From Plantibacter sp. Leaf314 (GTDB lineage Bacteria > Actinomycetota > Actinomycetes > Actinomycetales > Microbacteriaceae), in contig NZ_LMOB01000001.1 of assembly GCF_001423185.1 (NCBI RefSeq), forward strand, positions 543,374 to 607,373: a stretch of DNA of 64,000 nt. The letters run 5' to 3'. Below, in pieces: positions 8,128-15,277 of this stretch (positions are counted from its first letter, which is position 1; every line of letters starts with the position of its first letter). The translations under genes were made by a program, and so were the position numbers. Under the pieces are notes generated by a model. The model was not told the origin of the DNA. It did not search any database and saw nothing but the letters and a program-made list of their open reading frames with translations.

Positions 8128-9524
8128 ACGGCAGGCAGGCCGATGCGGATCGTCAGCCCGTCGCCCGGCCGGTTGTCCAGCTCGATGCTGCCACCAGCGT
8201 TCCGAACCAGTGCGGCGACGATCGCGAGTCCGAGACCGGTTCCTTGACCGCCGGTCCGCGAGGCATCTTGACGGGTGAAGCGGTCGAGTGCGAACGGCTC
8301 GAACGCCGGGTCCATCCCGCCGCCGGTGTCAGTTACGAGGAGCCACGCGAATCCTCCTCCAACGGCCAGCTGGACGTCGATCACCCCGCCGTGGCCGACG
8401 GCGCGCAGTGCATTGTTGAGCAGGTTGTCGAGGATGCGTCCGAACGCCTCAGCGCCGATCGGGAAGCTGCCAGTGTCCTCGGTCCCGTCGTCGGACGCCA
8501 GGAGCTCCGGCCCGTCGTACAGAATCGAGACCTCCGTGTCCTGTGCGCGGAACCGAGCACGGTCGGTCGCGTCATCGGCTTCACGACCGAGGGCTCCGAT
8601 CGAGCTTCGAACACCGTCGTCGGCAGCTTCAATCGCCGAAAGTTCCAGCAGGGAGGTCACGAGGGCCGCCAGGCGGGTGACGTTTCGTCTGGCACCGTCG
8701 ACGTCTCGCACCATCTGTTCCACCGATGACGCCTCAGCGACCGCGACCTGCAGTTGGGTGTTCAGCAACGCGATCGGCGTGCGGAGCTCGTGGCTGGCGT
8801 CAGAGACGAATTGCCGTTCCCGGCGGGCGGAGTCGCGCAGCCGCTCGATGAGCTCATTCAACGTGCGGGCGAGGTCCGAGATCTCGTCGCGAGCCTCGCC
8901 GACCGCGAGGAGTTCCGAGGACGACCCAGCGCTGAGGGCATCAGCACTCCGGCGAAGGCGACGGACTGGGCCGAGGGACAGACTCGTGAGCGCCCAGGCG
9001 GTCCCGGCAGCACCGACGGCGATCACCGCGAGGCCCGTGAACAGCAGCGTTCGCATCTGCGCGAGAACGGTCGTCTCCTCCTGCGCGTCTCGGGCGGCCA
9101 CCACAACCCAGTCCCCACCTGCGACTGCGACCGTCGTCGACAAGACGATGAAGGACGCATCTCCCACCCGGACGTCGTGCGCCTGCCCGGATCCGCCCAC
9201 ATCCGGCAGCTTGTCGGCCAGCGAAGCCGGCAGTGTGTTGATGGGCGTCGAACCGTCGGGAGTTAGGACGGCGACGAGTTGTGACGGCCCTGGCGCGTCG
9301 AAGGAGTCGTCCGGTTCCGTCTGCAGGGCGACGACGTAGGGGGCGCTGTCGCTTGAGAGGACCGAGCTGGTGCCGTCACGGACGATGCGTTCGATCTGCG
9401 CGTTCAGGACGATGCCCGCGGCGACTGCGATGAGGATCGCGATGAGGAGACTGCCCCCGGCGATCCTCATCCGGATGCCGAGACGGTCGATCAGCCTGCG
9501 GGTCGTCGCCACGGGGACCCTCAC
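8100..9524 (-). CDS. Two-component sensor histidine kinase
   Basis: 474-residue membrane kinase. TM1 spans about 20-41, an extracytoplasmic sensor about 42-157, TM2 about 158-180, then HAMP (180-232), a dimerisation domain with phosphoacceptor His245 in FVSDASHELRTP, and a C-terminal ATPase with NLLNNALRAV, DTGGGMDPAF and GTGLGLAIV. It phosphorylates the response regulator encoded just upstream; the GTG start (9524) overlaps that gene's stop by four bases. Signal unknown; no metal-rich or PAS motif is seen in the sensor. The operon also contains a COG4705-like membrane protein that may be a co-sensor or a target. Confidence 0.93.
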   Translation of the reverse strand: MRVPVATTRRLIDRLGIRMRIAGGSLLIAILIAVAAGIVLNAQIERIVRDGTSSVLSSDSAPYVVALQTEPDDSFDAPGPSQLVAVLTPDGSTPINTLPASLADKLPDVGGSGQAHDVRVGDASFIVLSTTVAVAGGDWVVVAARDAQEETTVLAQMRTLLFTGLAVIAVGAAGTAWALTSLSLGPVRRLRRSADALSAGSSSELLAVGEARDEISDLARTLNELIERLRDSARRERQFVSDASHELRTPIALLNTQLQVAVAEASSVEQMVRDVDGARRNVTRLAALVTSLLELSAIEAADDGVRSSIGALGREADDATDRARFRAQDTEVSILYDGPELLASDDGTEDTGSFPIGAEAFGRILDNLLNNALRAVGHGGVIDVQLAVGGGFAWLLVTDTGGGMDPAFEPFALDRFTRQDASRTGGQGTGLGLAIVAALVRNAGGSIELDNRPGDGLTIRIGLPAVQAAPSHDS

Positions 9525-10201
9525 GGACCCTTCGAGGCGACGAGCCGGAAGCCGACGCCGCGGGTGGTCACGATGCGCACGCCCGCCCCGCTCTGCTCGA
9601 GCTTCCGCCGCAAGTAACTCACGTACTGGTCGACGATGTTCGGATCGATGTGCTCGCTGGTCTCCCAGACCTCTGCGAGGATGTCCGCGCGGGTCACGGT
9701 GTCGTCCACGCGAAGCGCGAGGACACGGAGCACGTCGAACTCCGTGCGGCTCAGTGGGATCTCCCGATCGCCCAGCCGGGCGCGATGGCGTGCGAGATCG
9801 ACCGTCAGGTCGCCGAGCAGGATGCGGGCGGGTGCGTGCAGCGCGTCGCGGCGGCGGACGGCTCTGATGCGCGCGGACAGCTCGGCCAGGTCGAACGGTT
9901 TGACCATGTAGTCGTCGGCACCGGCGTCGAGCCCCCGCACCCGATCGTCGACGGCGTGCCGAGCGGTCAGGAGGATGATCGCGATCGTGGGATCCAGCTC
10001 TTTCAACCGGCGGCTGAGCTCGAACCCTGACATCCCCGGAAGCATCACGTCGACGACCGCGAGCTCGAACTCCGTGTCCGTCGCGAGTCCGATGGCGTCG
10101 ATACCGTCGTGCGACTCGACGACCTCGTGGCCGTCGGACGCCAGCCCGCGAGCGAGCAGTTCCGTCATCTCGTGCTCATCGTCGACGACGAGGATCCTCA
10201 C
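9521..10201 (-). CDS. OmpR-family response regulator
   Basis: 226 residues: a receiver domain (Asp7-Asp8 metal site, phosphoacceptor Asp51 in VVDVMLPG, Thr79, Lys101) and a C-terminal winged helix (about 130-225) ending RIVTTRGVGFRLV. The start is the GTG at 10201: it follows a GGGAGGGGG ribosome site by six bases and begins directly with VRILVVDDE. The stop overlaps the kinase start (GTGA). The three copies of a 19-bp motif at 7240, 11156 and 11902 are the best candidate targets, one of them in front of this operon, which suggests autoregulation. Confidence 0.93.
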   Translation of the reverse strand: MRILVVDDEHEMTELLARGLASDGHEVVESHDGIDAIGLATDTEFELAVVDVMLPGMSGFELSRRLKELDPTIAIILLTARHAVDDRVRGLDAGADDYMVKPFDLAELSARIRAVRRRDALHAPARILLGDLTVDLARHRARLGDREIPLSRTEFDVLRVLALRVDDTVTRADILAEVWETSEHIDPNIVDQYVSYLRRKLEQSGAGVRIVTTRGVGFRLVASKGP

Positions 10202-10257
10202 GACCTGCCCCCTCCCGCCTGTTGCCGGCAATGCCCACCCGGCCCCGTTTCCACATC

Positions 10258-11100
10258 CTAGGACGCAGCGAGCCGCCGGACGTCGGCTGCCGCTGAGACG
10301 GCCGACGGATCGGACGCTGCAAGCTGTCGACGCTGACGCGCGAGCTGCACTGTGAGGAAGACGACGAGGGCGATGATGACGATGCCGAATACCGCGCTCG
10401 TGGCGGTCGTTCCGAGCCCCAGCCCGCCGTCCGCGACCGGTTGGGAGGCGAGATCGCCGAGCGATGCGCCGAGTGGGCGGGTGAGGACGTAGGCGATCCA
10501 GAAGCACACCACGGCGTTGGCGTGGAAGACGACATACGCGATGGCGACGGCCGCGATGACCGCGGCGAACAGGACTGCGGCGAGCACGTATCCGAGGCCG
10601 AGCGCCTCCGACAGGAAGTCTCCAGCCGCAGTACCGAGCGCGAAGGTGAACAGGATCGCCCACCAGTAGAACGCCTCGCGGCGGCGGGTGACGATGGAGT
10701 GGATCGACAGGGTCCGCTCGCGCCGGAACCACACCGTGAAGGTCGCCCCGAGCAGGACGGCGAAGCCGAGCGTCGACGCCCACAGTGGCACCCCGACGAC
10801 ATCGGTGAGGTTGTCGGTGATGAGGGTGCCGACGACGCTGATCAACACGACGGTGATCCAGTAGACCGTCGGCACGTAGCGCCGCGTCCGGAACTGGACC
10901 GCGAGGGCGATGAGGAACAGTGCGCCCGTCACGATCGACGTCGCCGTCAGGCCGAAGCCGAGCGTGTCGTTGAAGTAGTCGGCCGCGGTCTCGCCAACGG
11001 TGGTGGAGAACACTTTGATCACCCAGAAGGCCAAGGTGATCTGGGGGACCTTGCTGAGCAGCAGGTCACTGACGCGAGTGGATTCGAGTGTCGAGGGCAT
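10258..11100 (-). CDS. COG4705-like multipass membrane protein, paralog 2
   Basis: 280 residues with about eight hydrophobic segments in four repeats. Each repeat has F/YW followed by an acidic turn: GETAAD, GTLITD, GTAAGD, GASLGD. It is the paralog of the protein at 7312-8127 and shares GETA, TLSIHSIVTRRREAFYW and LTRPLGASLGDLA. It is the first gene of the operon with the response regulator (56 bases downstream) and kinase, so it is likely either the regulated product or an accessory of the sensor. Copy C of the shared motif lies 55 bases before its ATG. Molecular function unknown. Confidence 0.83.
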   Translation of the reverse strand: MPSTLESTRVSDLLLSKVPQITLAFWVIKVFSTTVGETAADYFNDTLGFGLTATSIVTGALFLIALAVQFRTRRYVPTVYWITVVLISVVGTLITDNLTDVVGVPLWASTLGFAVLLGATFTVWFRRERTLSIHSIVTRRREAFYWWAILFTFALGTAAGDFLSEALGLGYVLAAVLFAAVIAAVAIAYVVFHANAVVCFWIAYVLTRPLGASLGDLASQPVADGGLGLGTTATSAVFGIVIIALVVFLTVQLARQRRQLAASDPSAVSAAADVRRLAAS

Positions 11101-11155
11101 GCGTCAACGCTCTCGTTCCACCCTGCAGCCGGCCTGACTTTGACGACCCGCGTTC

Positions 11156-11174
11156 GTGAGGGTGCTCACAGAAT
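11156..11174. promoter_or_regulatory. Shared 19-bp motif, copy C (upstream of the two-component operon)
   Basis: GTGAGGGTGCTCACAGAAT, with the dyad GTGAG-GGTG-CTCAC. It agrees with copies A and B at twelve invariant positions and lies 55 bases upstream of the ATG at 11100 on the minus strand. It may mediate autoregulation. Confidence 0.58.
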
Positions 11175-11205
11175 GCGGTGCGCCCGCGCGTCCCGGACGG
11201 CTGGT

Positions 11206-11847
11206 TCAGCTGTCTGTGCGTCCCGCGCGACGACTTCGGATCACGCTGACGATGATCGAGAGGATGGAGATGACGACGATGCCGCCGAGGATCAGGTCGA
11301 TGTATTGCGACACGAAGTCCGCGACGCCGGGGATCTGTCCGAGGAAGAACCCAGCGAGGATCAGCAGGGTCGGCCAGGCGATGCCGCCGACGATGTTGAA
11401 GAGCAGGAATCGTGGATAGTGCATGCGGGCGGTTCCTGCGGCGACCGGTGCAACGGTGCGGACCACGGGGACGAATCTCGCGATCGTCACCGTCGCGGGA
11501 CCGTATCGGTCGAAGAATCCGTTCGTGCGCTCGAGGGTGGCCCGGCTAATGAGTCCCGCGGCCTTCCGCTCGAAGACCCGAGGGCCGACCCTCCTCCCGA
11601 TGAGGTACCCGAGCTGATCCCCTGCGACCGCCGACACGGCGACCGCGAGAATGACGACTGCGACGGGCACCCCGATCACGCCGGAGAACGTCAGCACACC
11701 CGTAAAGAAGAGCAGGGTGTCGCCCGGAAGCACGAACCCGATCAGCAGTCCCGTCTCGACGAAGATGATCAGACACACGACGGCAAGCGCCCACCCGCCA
11801 CTGCTCTGGATGATGGACTGAGGGTCGAAGAGACCGGTGTGGATCAT
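11206..11847 (-). CDS. DedA family membrane protein (VTT/SNARE-associated domain)
   Basis: 213-residue integral membrane protein of the DedA family, thought to be lipid scramblases or undecaprenyl-phosphate/phosphatidylglycerol flippases needed for envelope and proton-motive-force balance. Family signatures are FVETGLLIGFVLPGDTLLF (about 30-48), GDQLGYLIGRRVG, and FGRF-like RFVPVVRTVAPVAAG followed by a GGIAWP turn. The conserved arginines of the re-entrant loop are present. The ATG at 11847 is used because the upstream in-frame extension is not hydrophobic or conserved in style. A copy of the shared 19-bp motif lies 54 bases upstream, linking it to the two-component system. Confidence 0.9.
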   Translation of the reverse strand: MIHTGLFDPQSIIQSSGGWALAVVCLIIFVETGLLIGFVLPGDTLLFFTGVLTFSGVIGVPVAVVILAVAVSAVAGDQLGYLIGRRVGPRVFERKAAGLISRATLERTNGFFDRYGPATVTIARFVPVVRTVAPVAAGTARMHYPRFLLFNIVGGIAWPTLLILAGFFLGQIPGVADFVSQYIDLILGGIVVISILSIIVSVIRSRRAGRTDS

Positions 11848-11901
11848 CTCCCGAGGCTCGCACGTCCAGCGGAACTGCGCCCTCGAATGCGCACCGACAC
11901 C

Positions 11902-11920
11902 CTGAGAGTTCTGACAGAAC
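11902..11920. promoter_or_regulatory. Shared 19-bp motif, copy B (upstream of dedA-like gene)
   Basis: CTGAGAGTTCTGACAGAAC, in which GTTCTGACAGAAC (11908-11920) is itself a perfect 13-base palindrome with one central base. It is 15/19 identical to copy A and 54 bases from the ATG of the DedA-family gene on the minus strand. Confidence 0.6.
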
Positions 11921-12043
11921 CGACGCCAACGCGCGATCCACCAGACCTGCCGGTGACACACCCGCTTGTCGAGACACGTGCCGGCCGAGCACACTGGAGC
12001 ACGACGGGCATTCGAACCCGTGATCGTCGCGAAGGAGTGCCCG

Positions 12044-12433
12044 GTGCAGTGGAGTCTCGAAGTCGTTCCTGTCAGCGTCGCCGACGTCGACCAGGCGAAG
12101 GACTACTACGCCCAGCAGGTCGGATTCCACGTGGACCTCGACGTCCGGATCAGTGACGAGCTCCGCATCGTGCAACTCACACCGCCCGGCTCACGTAGCA
12201 GCATCCAACTCAAGACTGGCGAGACCCGTCTGGAGGGCCTGCAGCTCGTCGTCGACGACATCGATCAGGCACGCGCCGAGTTGGCCGACCGCGGTGTCGA
12301 CGTGAGTCCAGTGACACACTTCGAAGACGGCGTCCGCCTCGAGGGCCGAGGTGGCGACTGGAACTCATTCGTCCTCTTCGCCGACCCCGACGGGAACACC
12401 TGGGTCATCCAAGAACGCCCCCAAACCAGCTGA
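12044..12433 (+). CDS. VOC superfamily protein (glyoxalase/bleomycin-resistance/dioxygenase fold)
   Basis: 129 residues forming one VOC module of paired beta-alpha-beta-beta-beta units. The first half starts WSLEVVPVSVADVDQAKDYY and the second ends SFVLFADPDGNTWVIQE, the typical closing motif with the metal or ligand Glu. The start is the GTG at 12044, preceded by AAGGAG with six bases of spacing. Members include lyases, dioxygenases and antibiotic-binding proteins; the substrate is not readable. It stands 60 bases before another plus-strand gene and may be cotranscribed with it. Confidence 0.85.
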   Translation: MQWSLEVVPVSVADVDQAKDYYAQQVGFHVDLDVRISDELRIVQLTPPGSRSSIQLKTGETRLEGLQLVVDDIDQARAELADRGVDVSPVTHFEDGVRLEGRGGDWNSFVLFADPDGNTWVIQERPQTS

Positions 12434-12493
12434 CGGCCACCGCGTGTGCATTTCGCCCTACAGTCGGATGGGTCGGTAACCGAGGAGGAACCA

Positions 12494-12958
12494 ATGTCGT
12501 ACGTCGTCGATTTCGCCACGGTGTCGGAGGTCGGGCTCGAGTCGTCGCCGGTGGCTGCGGCACTGGCCGGACTGCGGGCCAACGAGGCCCGCTACTTCCA
12601 GAACAAGTACGACCACGTCTTCACAGTCAGCCCCGCGAGCCAAGTGCCGGAGATCATCGAAAGAGTGCACCGCATCTTGCAGGACGAGCGCAGCCTGACG
12701 ATCGAATCCAGACCGCTCGAAGCCACCAGGTTCGAGGTGGAGGGCATCGACATGTCCTATGTGTTTTACGAGTCCGGACTCTCCATCAACGTCATGTACA
12801 CGATCGAGGACGGTGGGAAACGCGCCGTCGGGTTCAAGCTCTCCGACGGTATGGACGTGCCGGCCGAACTCGAGTCGAGGTTCAAGTTCGCCCGCCAGAA
12901 GTCGAAACTCGCCGGCACCATCCGCGGCTCGTATTTCGTGATCAAGAGCGTGTACTGA
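12494..12958 (+). CDS. Hypothetical protein, 154 aa
   Basis: I do not recognise a named domain. The product is soluble, without signal peptide or membrane segment, and mixes alpha and beta stretches (for example RVHRILQDERSLTIESRPLE and SGLSINVMYTIEDGG). The GC-rich codon use matches the neighbours, and a strong AGGAGG (12483-12488) lies five bases before the ATG at 12494, so it is a real gene. Located 60 bases after the VOC gene on the same strand. The ending KLAGTIRGSYFVIKSVY is well formed. Confidence 0.72.
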   Translation: MSYVVDFATVSEVGLESSPVAAALAGLRANEARYFQNKYDHVFTVSPASQVPEIIERVHRILQDERSLTIESRPLEATRFEVEGIDMSYVFYESGLSINVMYTIEDGGKRAVGFKLSDGMDVPAELESRFKFARQKSKLAGTIRGSYFVIKSVY

Positions 12959-13084
12959 GGATCGACCCACGGCGCTTGAACCCTCACCGGTTGTTCGCGC
13001 GTCAGTACCGCAGTCATGGCTACGCTGGCGACCATGACCACGATGACGGCCTGCCGCAGGTGCGAACGTTGCTAGCGGGCAGCG

Positions 13085-13138
13085 ACCAAACGCATTCGGA
13101 GCGGAGCCGTACGCTGCCCGGAACCGATTGCGTTCGGT
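13085..13138. other. Imperfect inverted repeat with T-run
   Basis: Arms at 13085-13097 and 13126-13138 pair at 11 of 13 positions (ACCAAACGCATTC with GATTGCGTTCGGT) around a 28-base loop, followed by TTTTT on the plus strand. It lies in the 274-base gap after the 154-aa gene and may be its terminator. No gene is seen in this gap. Confidence 0.35.
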
Positions 13139-13232
13139 TTTTGCCTCTCCTACGCGCCGCCGCTCGACTCCTCGTGGGACGTCATGCAGGTGTCCACGCA
13201 GGCGTGGGCGGGGATGCTCGGTCGGTGAAGCG

Positions 13233-13634
13233 CTACCTGACTTCGACAGCGGGTGTGGTCCGGGTGCGGAACACGCACTCCGTTGAGCAGTGGTCGTCGC
13301 GGTCTGGACACGCTGCGAGCCCATGATCGGCCTGGTCGAGGCGGGCGCGTTTCTCGTCGATCTGCCGCACCCGTTCCGCCAGAAGTGGGCGGAGCTGGTC
13401 GCGGACGTCGGTGCAGGAGTCGTCCTCCAGCGACCGGAGATGCCGACCGATGTCAGCAAATGGCAGGCCGAGTTCTTTGCTCGCTTCGACCAGATCGAGC
13501 CGCCCGAGCACCGCGGTGTCATAGTCGCGGTAACCGCTGAGGGTGCGGCCGGGAGCGATCAGGCCGATGCTCTCGTAGTAGCGCAGTGCGGTCGGTGCGA
13601 CGCCGGTGCGTTTGCTGACCTCCGAGATGCGCAT
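13233..13634 (-). CDS. MerR family metal(loid)-responsive regulator
   Basis: 133-residue MerR protein with an N-terminal winged helix-turn-helix (RISEVSKRTGVAPTALRYYE, YRDYD), a coiled-coil dimerisation helix, and a cysteine-containing C-terminal loop. Cysteines are at 74, 109, 116 and 120; the Cys109-X6-Cys116 loop resembles that of CueR-type sensors. It is divergent from an ACR3-like exporter whose promoter has the long 19-bp spacer with central dyad on which MerR activators act. It likely senses a metal or metalloid such as arsenite, antimonite or copper and activates the exporter. Confidence 0.87.
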   Translation of the reverse strand: MRISEVSKRTGVAPTALRYYESIGLIAPGRTLSGYRDYDTAVLGRLDLVEASKELGLPFADIGRHLRSLEDDSCTDVRDQLRPLLAERVRQIDEKRARLDQADHGLAACPDRDDHCSTECVFRTRTTPAVEVR

Positions 13635-13662
13635 GCGCCGATCCTACGGCCGGGAACCCCGA

Positions 13663-13693
13663 TTGACCTTCCAGCGGCTCGAACGTTTACGGT
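13663..13693 (+). promoter_or_regulatory. MerR-type promoter of the exporter gene
   Basis: TTGACC (13663-13668) and TACGGT (13688-13693) are separated by 19 bases, the over-long spacing typical of MerR-activated promoters. Between them ACCTTCCAGC (13666-13675) and GCTCGAACGT (13677-13686) form a dyad pairing at 8 of 10 positions. The expected transcription start is within a few bases of the GTG at 13702, so the mRNA may be leaderless. Confidence 0.68.
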
Positions 13694-13701
13694 TGAGCCT
13701 C

Positions 13702-14700
13702 GTGCCCCTCAACGCTCGATCCCAGCTCGTGACGGCGATCGTGCCGTGGCTGGAACGTCACCAGATCGTCCTTTACCTCGCGGCGATCGCTGCTGGCGGC
13801 GTCTTCGGCCTGCTGCTACCCGGCGCGCATCATTTGGAAGTGGCGATCGAGCCGGTCCTCGCGCTACTGCTGTTCGCGACGTTCCTCGGGGTGCCGTTCG
13901 CCGCGATCGGCCGCTCGCTCCGCGACGTCCGGTTCCTCGCCGCGGTCGGCGTGGTGAACTTCATCATCGTGCCGCTCGTCGCCTACGGACTGTCGCGGTT
14001 CGTCGCGGATCAACCGGCGCTGCTGTTCGGGGTGCTGTTGGTGCTGCTGACGCCGTGCATCGATTATGTGATCGTGTTCGCCGGCCTCGCCGGAGGAGCC
14101 TCGGAGCGCCTGCTCGCGGCTGCTCCGCTACTGGTGCTCGCGCAGATCCTGCTGCTGCCGGTCTACCTGCTGTTGTTCATCGGTCCCAGCGGTGTCGCGG
14201 CTGTCGAGCTCGGCCCGTTCGTGCGCGCGTTCCTGCTGCTCATCGTGCTGCCGCTGACCGCGGCCGCCGTGACGCAGCGGCTTGCCAAGCGGCACCGGAT
14301 CGGACGTGGGATCGAGCGCACCATGCTGACGCTCATGGTGCCGCTGATGGTCGCCACGCTCTTCACCGTCGTGGCCTCGCAAGCGGGAGCTGTGAGCACC
14401 GCGGCCCTGCAACTGCTCGTGCTCGTGCCGCTGTACGCGGCGTTCCTGATCGTCATGGCATTCGTCGGCACGGGCGCCGGGCGCCTGTTCGGCCTCGACG
14501 TCCCGGCAACCCGAGCCCTGGTGTTCAGCGGTGCCACTCGGAACAGCCTCGTCGTCCTCCCGCTCGCGCTCGCGCTACCCGCGTCGCTGGCGATTGCGCC
14601 CGTGGTGATCGTCACGCAGACCCTCGTAGAGCTGGTCGGCATGGTCGTGTTCGTGCGACTCGTCCCTCGGCTGGTTCGGGAGCGAACACCGGTCAGTTGA
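13702..14700 (+). CDS. ACR3/bile acid:sodium symporter (BASS) family exporter, likely arsenite
   Basis: 332-residue membrane protein with about ten helices. It has the ACR3-type features of a Cys in a conserved helix (LLTPCIDYVIVFAGLAGG, near residue 115) and a second-half motif SGATRNSLVVLPLALA. ACR3 proteins extrude arsenite or antimonite; the adjacent MerR-type rather than ArsR-type regulator leaves the substrate open. The GTG at 13702 begins MPLNARSQLV right after the promoter; an earlier in-frame ATG at 13606 would start inside the divergent regulator gene and before the promoter, so it is not used. Confidence 0.8.
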   Translation: MPLNARSQLVTAIVPWLERHQIVLYLAAIAAGGVFGLLLPGAHHLEVAIEPVLALLLFATFLGVPFAAIGRSLRDVRFLAAVGVVNFIIVPLVAYGLSRFVADQPALLFGVLLVLLTPCIDYVIVFAGLAGGASERLLAAAPLLVLAQILLLPVYLLLFIGPSGVAAVELGPFVRAFLLLIVLPLTAAAVTQRLAKRHRIGRGIERTMLTLMVPLMVATLFTVVASQAGAVSTAALQLLVLVPLYAAFLIVMAFVGTGAGRLFGLDVPATRALVFSGATRNSLVVLPLALALPASLAIAPVVIVTQTLVELVGMVVFVRLVPRLVRERTPVS

Positions 14701-14729
14701 ACCTCGCAGGTTGGGTTTCGACAACAAGT

Positions 14730-14792
14730 TCTGAGCACCCGAAGTGTGCGGAACTTCGCCAACCGCACCGGACCAACAGGCGAGTGCTCAGA
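14730..14792. terminator. Nested inverted repeats between convergent genes
   Basis: TCTGAGCAC (14730-14738) is complementary to GTGCTCAGA (14784-14792), and the enclosed stretch contains the smaller hairpin CGAAGT/ACTTCG (14740-14758). It fills the 126-base gap between the convergent exporter and HxlR genes and may stop transcription from both sides. Confidence 0.38.
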
Positions 14793-14826
14793 AACAATCG
14801 TTTTCAGCTGACCGCTACGCCCTGCG

Positions 14827-15222
14827 TCAGGAGTGCGTGGTCGGCTGGTAAACCACACCAGTGCAGGATGCCGGGAACGCGACAGCATCTTCTTCGTCTG
14901 CCGCTGCTGGAACGGTCATTGCCCAGGCGTTCATCGCGTCAAGGACGGGCCGTAGGCCCTGGCCCAGGTCGGTGAGCTCGTACTCCACTCGGGGAGGGAT
15001 TTCCGGGTGCGAGGTTCGAGTGACGATTCCATAGGTCTCGAAGCGACGCAGCCGATCCGTCAACGTGTGAGCACTGATCCCTGGCAGCGCATCCTTCAGC
15101 TGGCCAAAACGAAGCGACCCATTAAGCAGCTCTCGAACGATCAAGGTCGCCCACGGCCCCTCAAGAAGCGACAGAAATCGGGCGATCCCGCACGCCGGCC
15201 AGGTCTGTGCTGTGAATCCCAT
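14827..15222 (-). CDS. HxlR family transcriptional regulator
   Basis: 131-residue winged-helix protein with the family segments CGIARFLSLLEGPWATLIVRELL, RFGQLKDALPGISAHTLTDRLRRF and VEYELTDLGQGL. Cys11 stands where redox- and electrophile-sensing HxlR members (YodB, HypR) have their reactive cysteine, so thiol-based sensing is plausible. It is divergent from an NmrA-type reductase gene, with three TGCACT-type half-sites between them (15232-15270). It is likely an autorepressor and repressor of the reductase, induced by quinones or aldehydes. Confidence 0.9.
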   Translation of the reverse strand: MGFTAQTWPACGIARFLSLLEGPWATLIVRELLNGSLRFGQLKDALPGISAHTLTDRLRRFETYGIVTRTSHPEIPPRVEYELTDLGQGLRPVLDAMNAWAMTVPAAADEEDAVAFPASCTGVVYQPTTHS

Positions 15223-15231
15223 GATGCCTCC

Positions 15232-15270
15232 TTAGTGCACTTGAAGTAACCAGTGCATCCTATGCACTAA
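15232..15270. promoter_or_regulatory. HxlR operator: three TGCACT half-sites
   Basis: TTAGTGCA (15232-15239) is the exact complement of TGCACTAA (15263-15270). A third half-site AGTGCA at 15252-15257 forms a tighter palindrome with the last (AGTGCA-N5-TGCACT) and lies 18 bases from the first. The group lies between the two starts, seven bases before the reductase ATG at its closest, and would cover both promoters. Confidence 0.62.
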
Positions 15271-15277
15271 TGGTCTC

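Noticed and set aside
12976..13326. A 116-codon plus-strand frame before the MerR gene
   Set aside because: No ribosome site; it overlaps the MerR gene antisense and shows low-complexity His/Asp/Arg composition.
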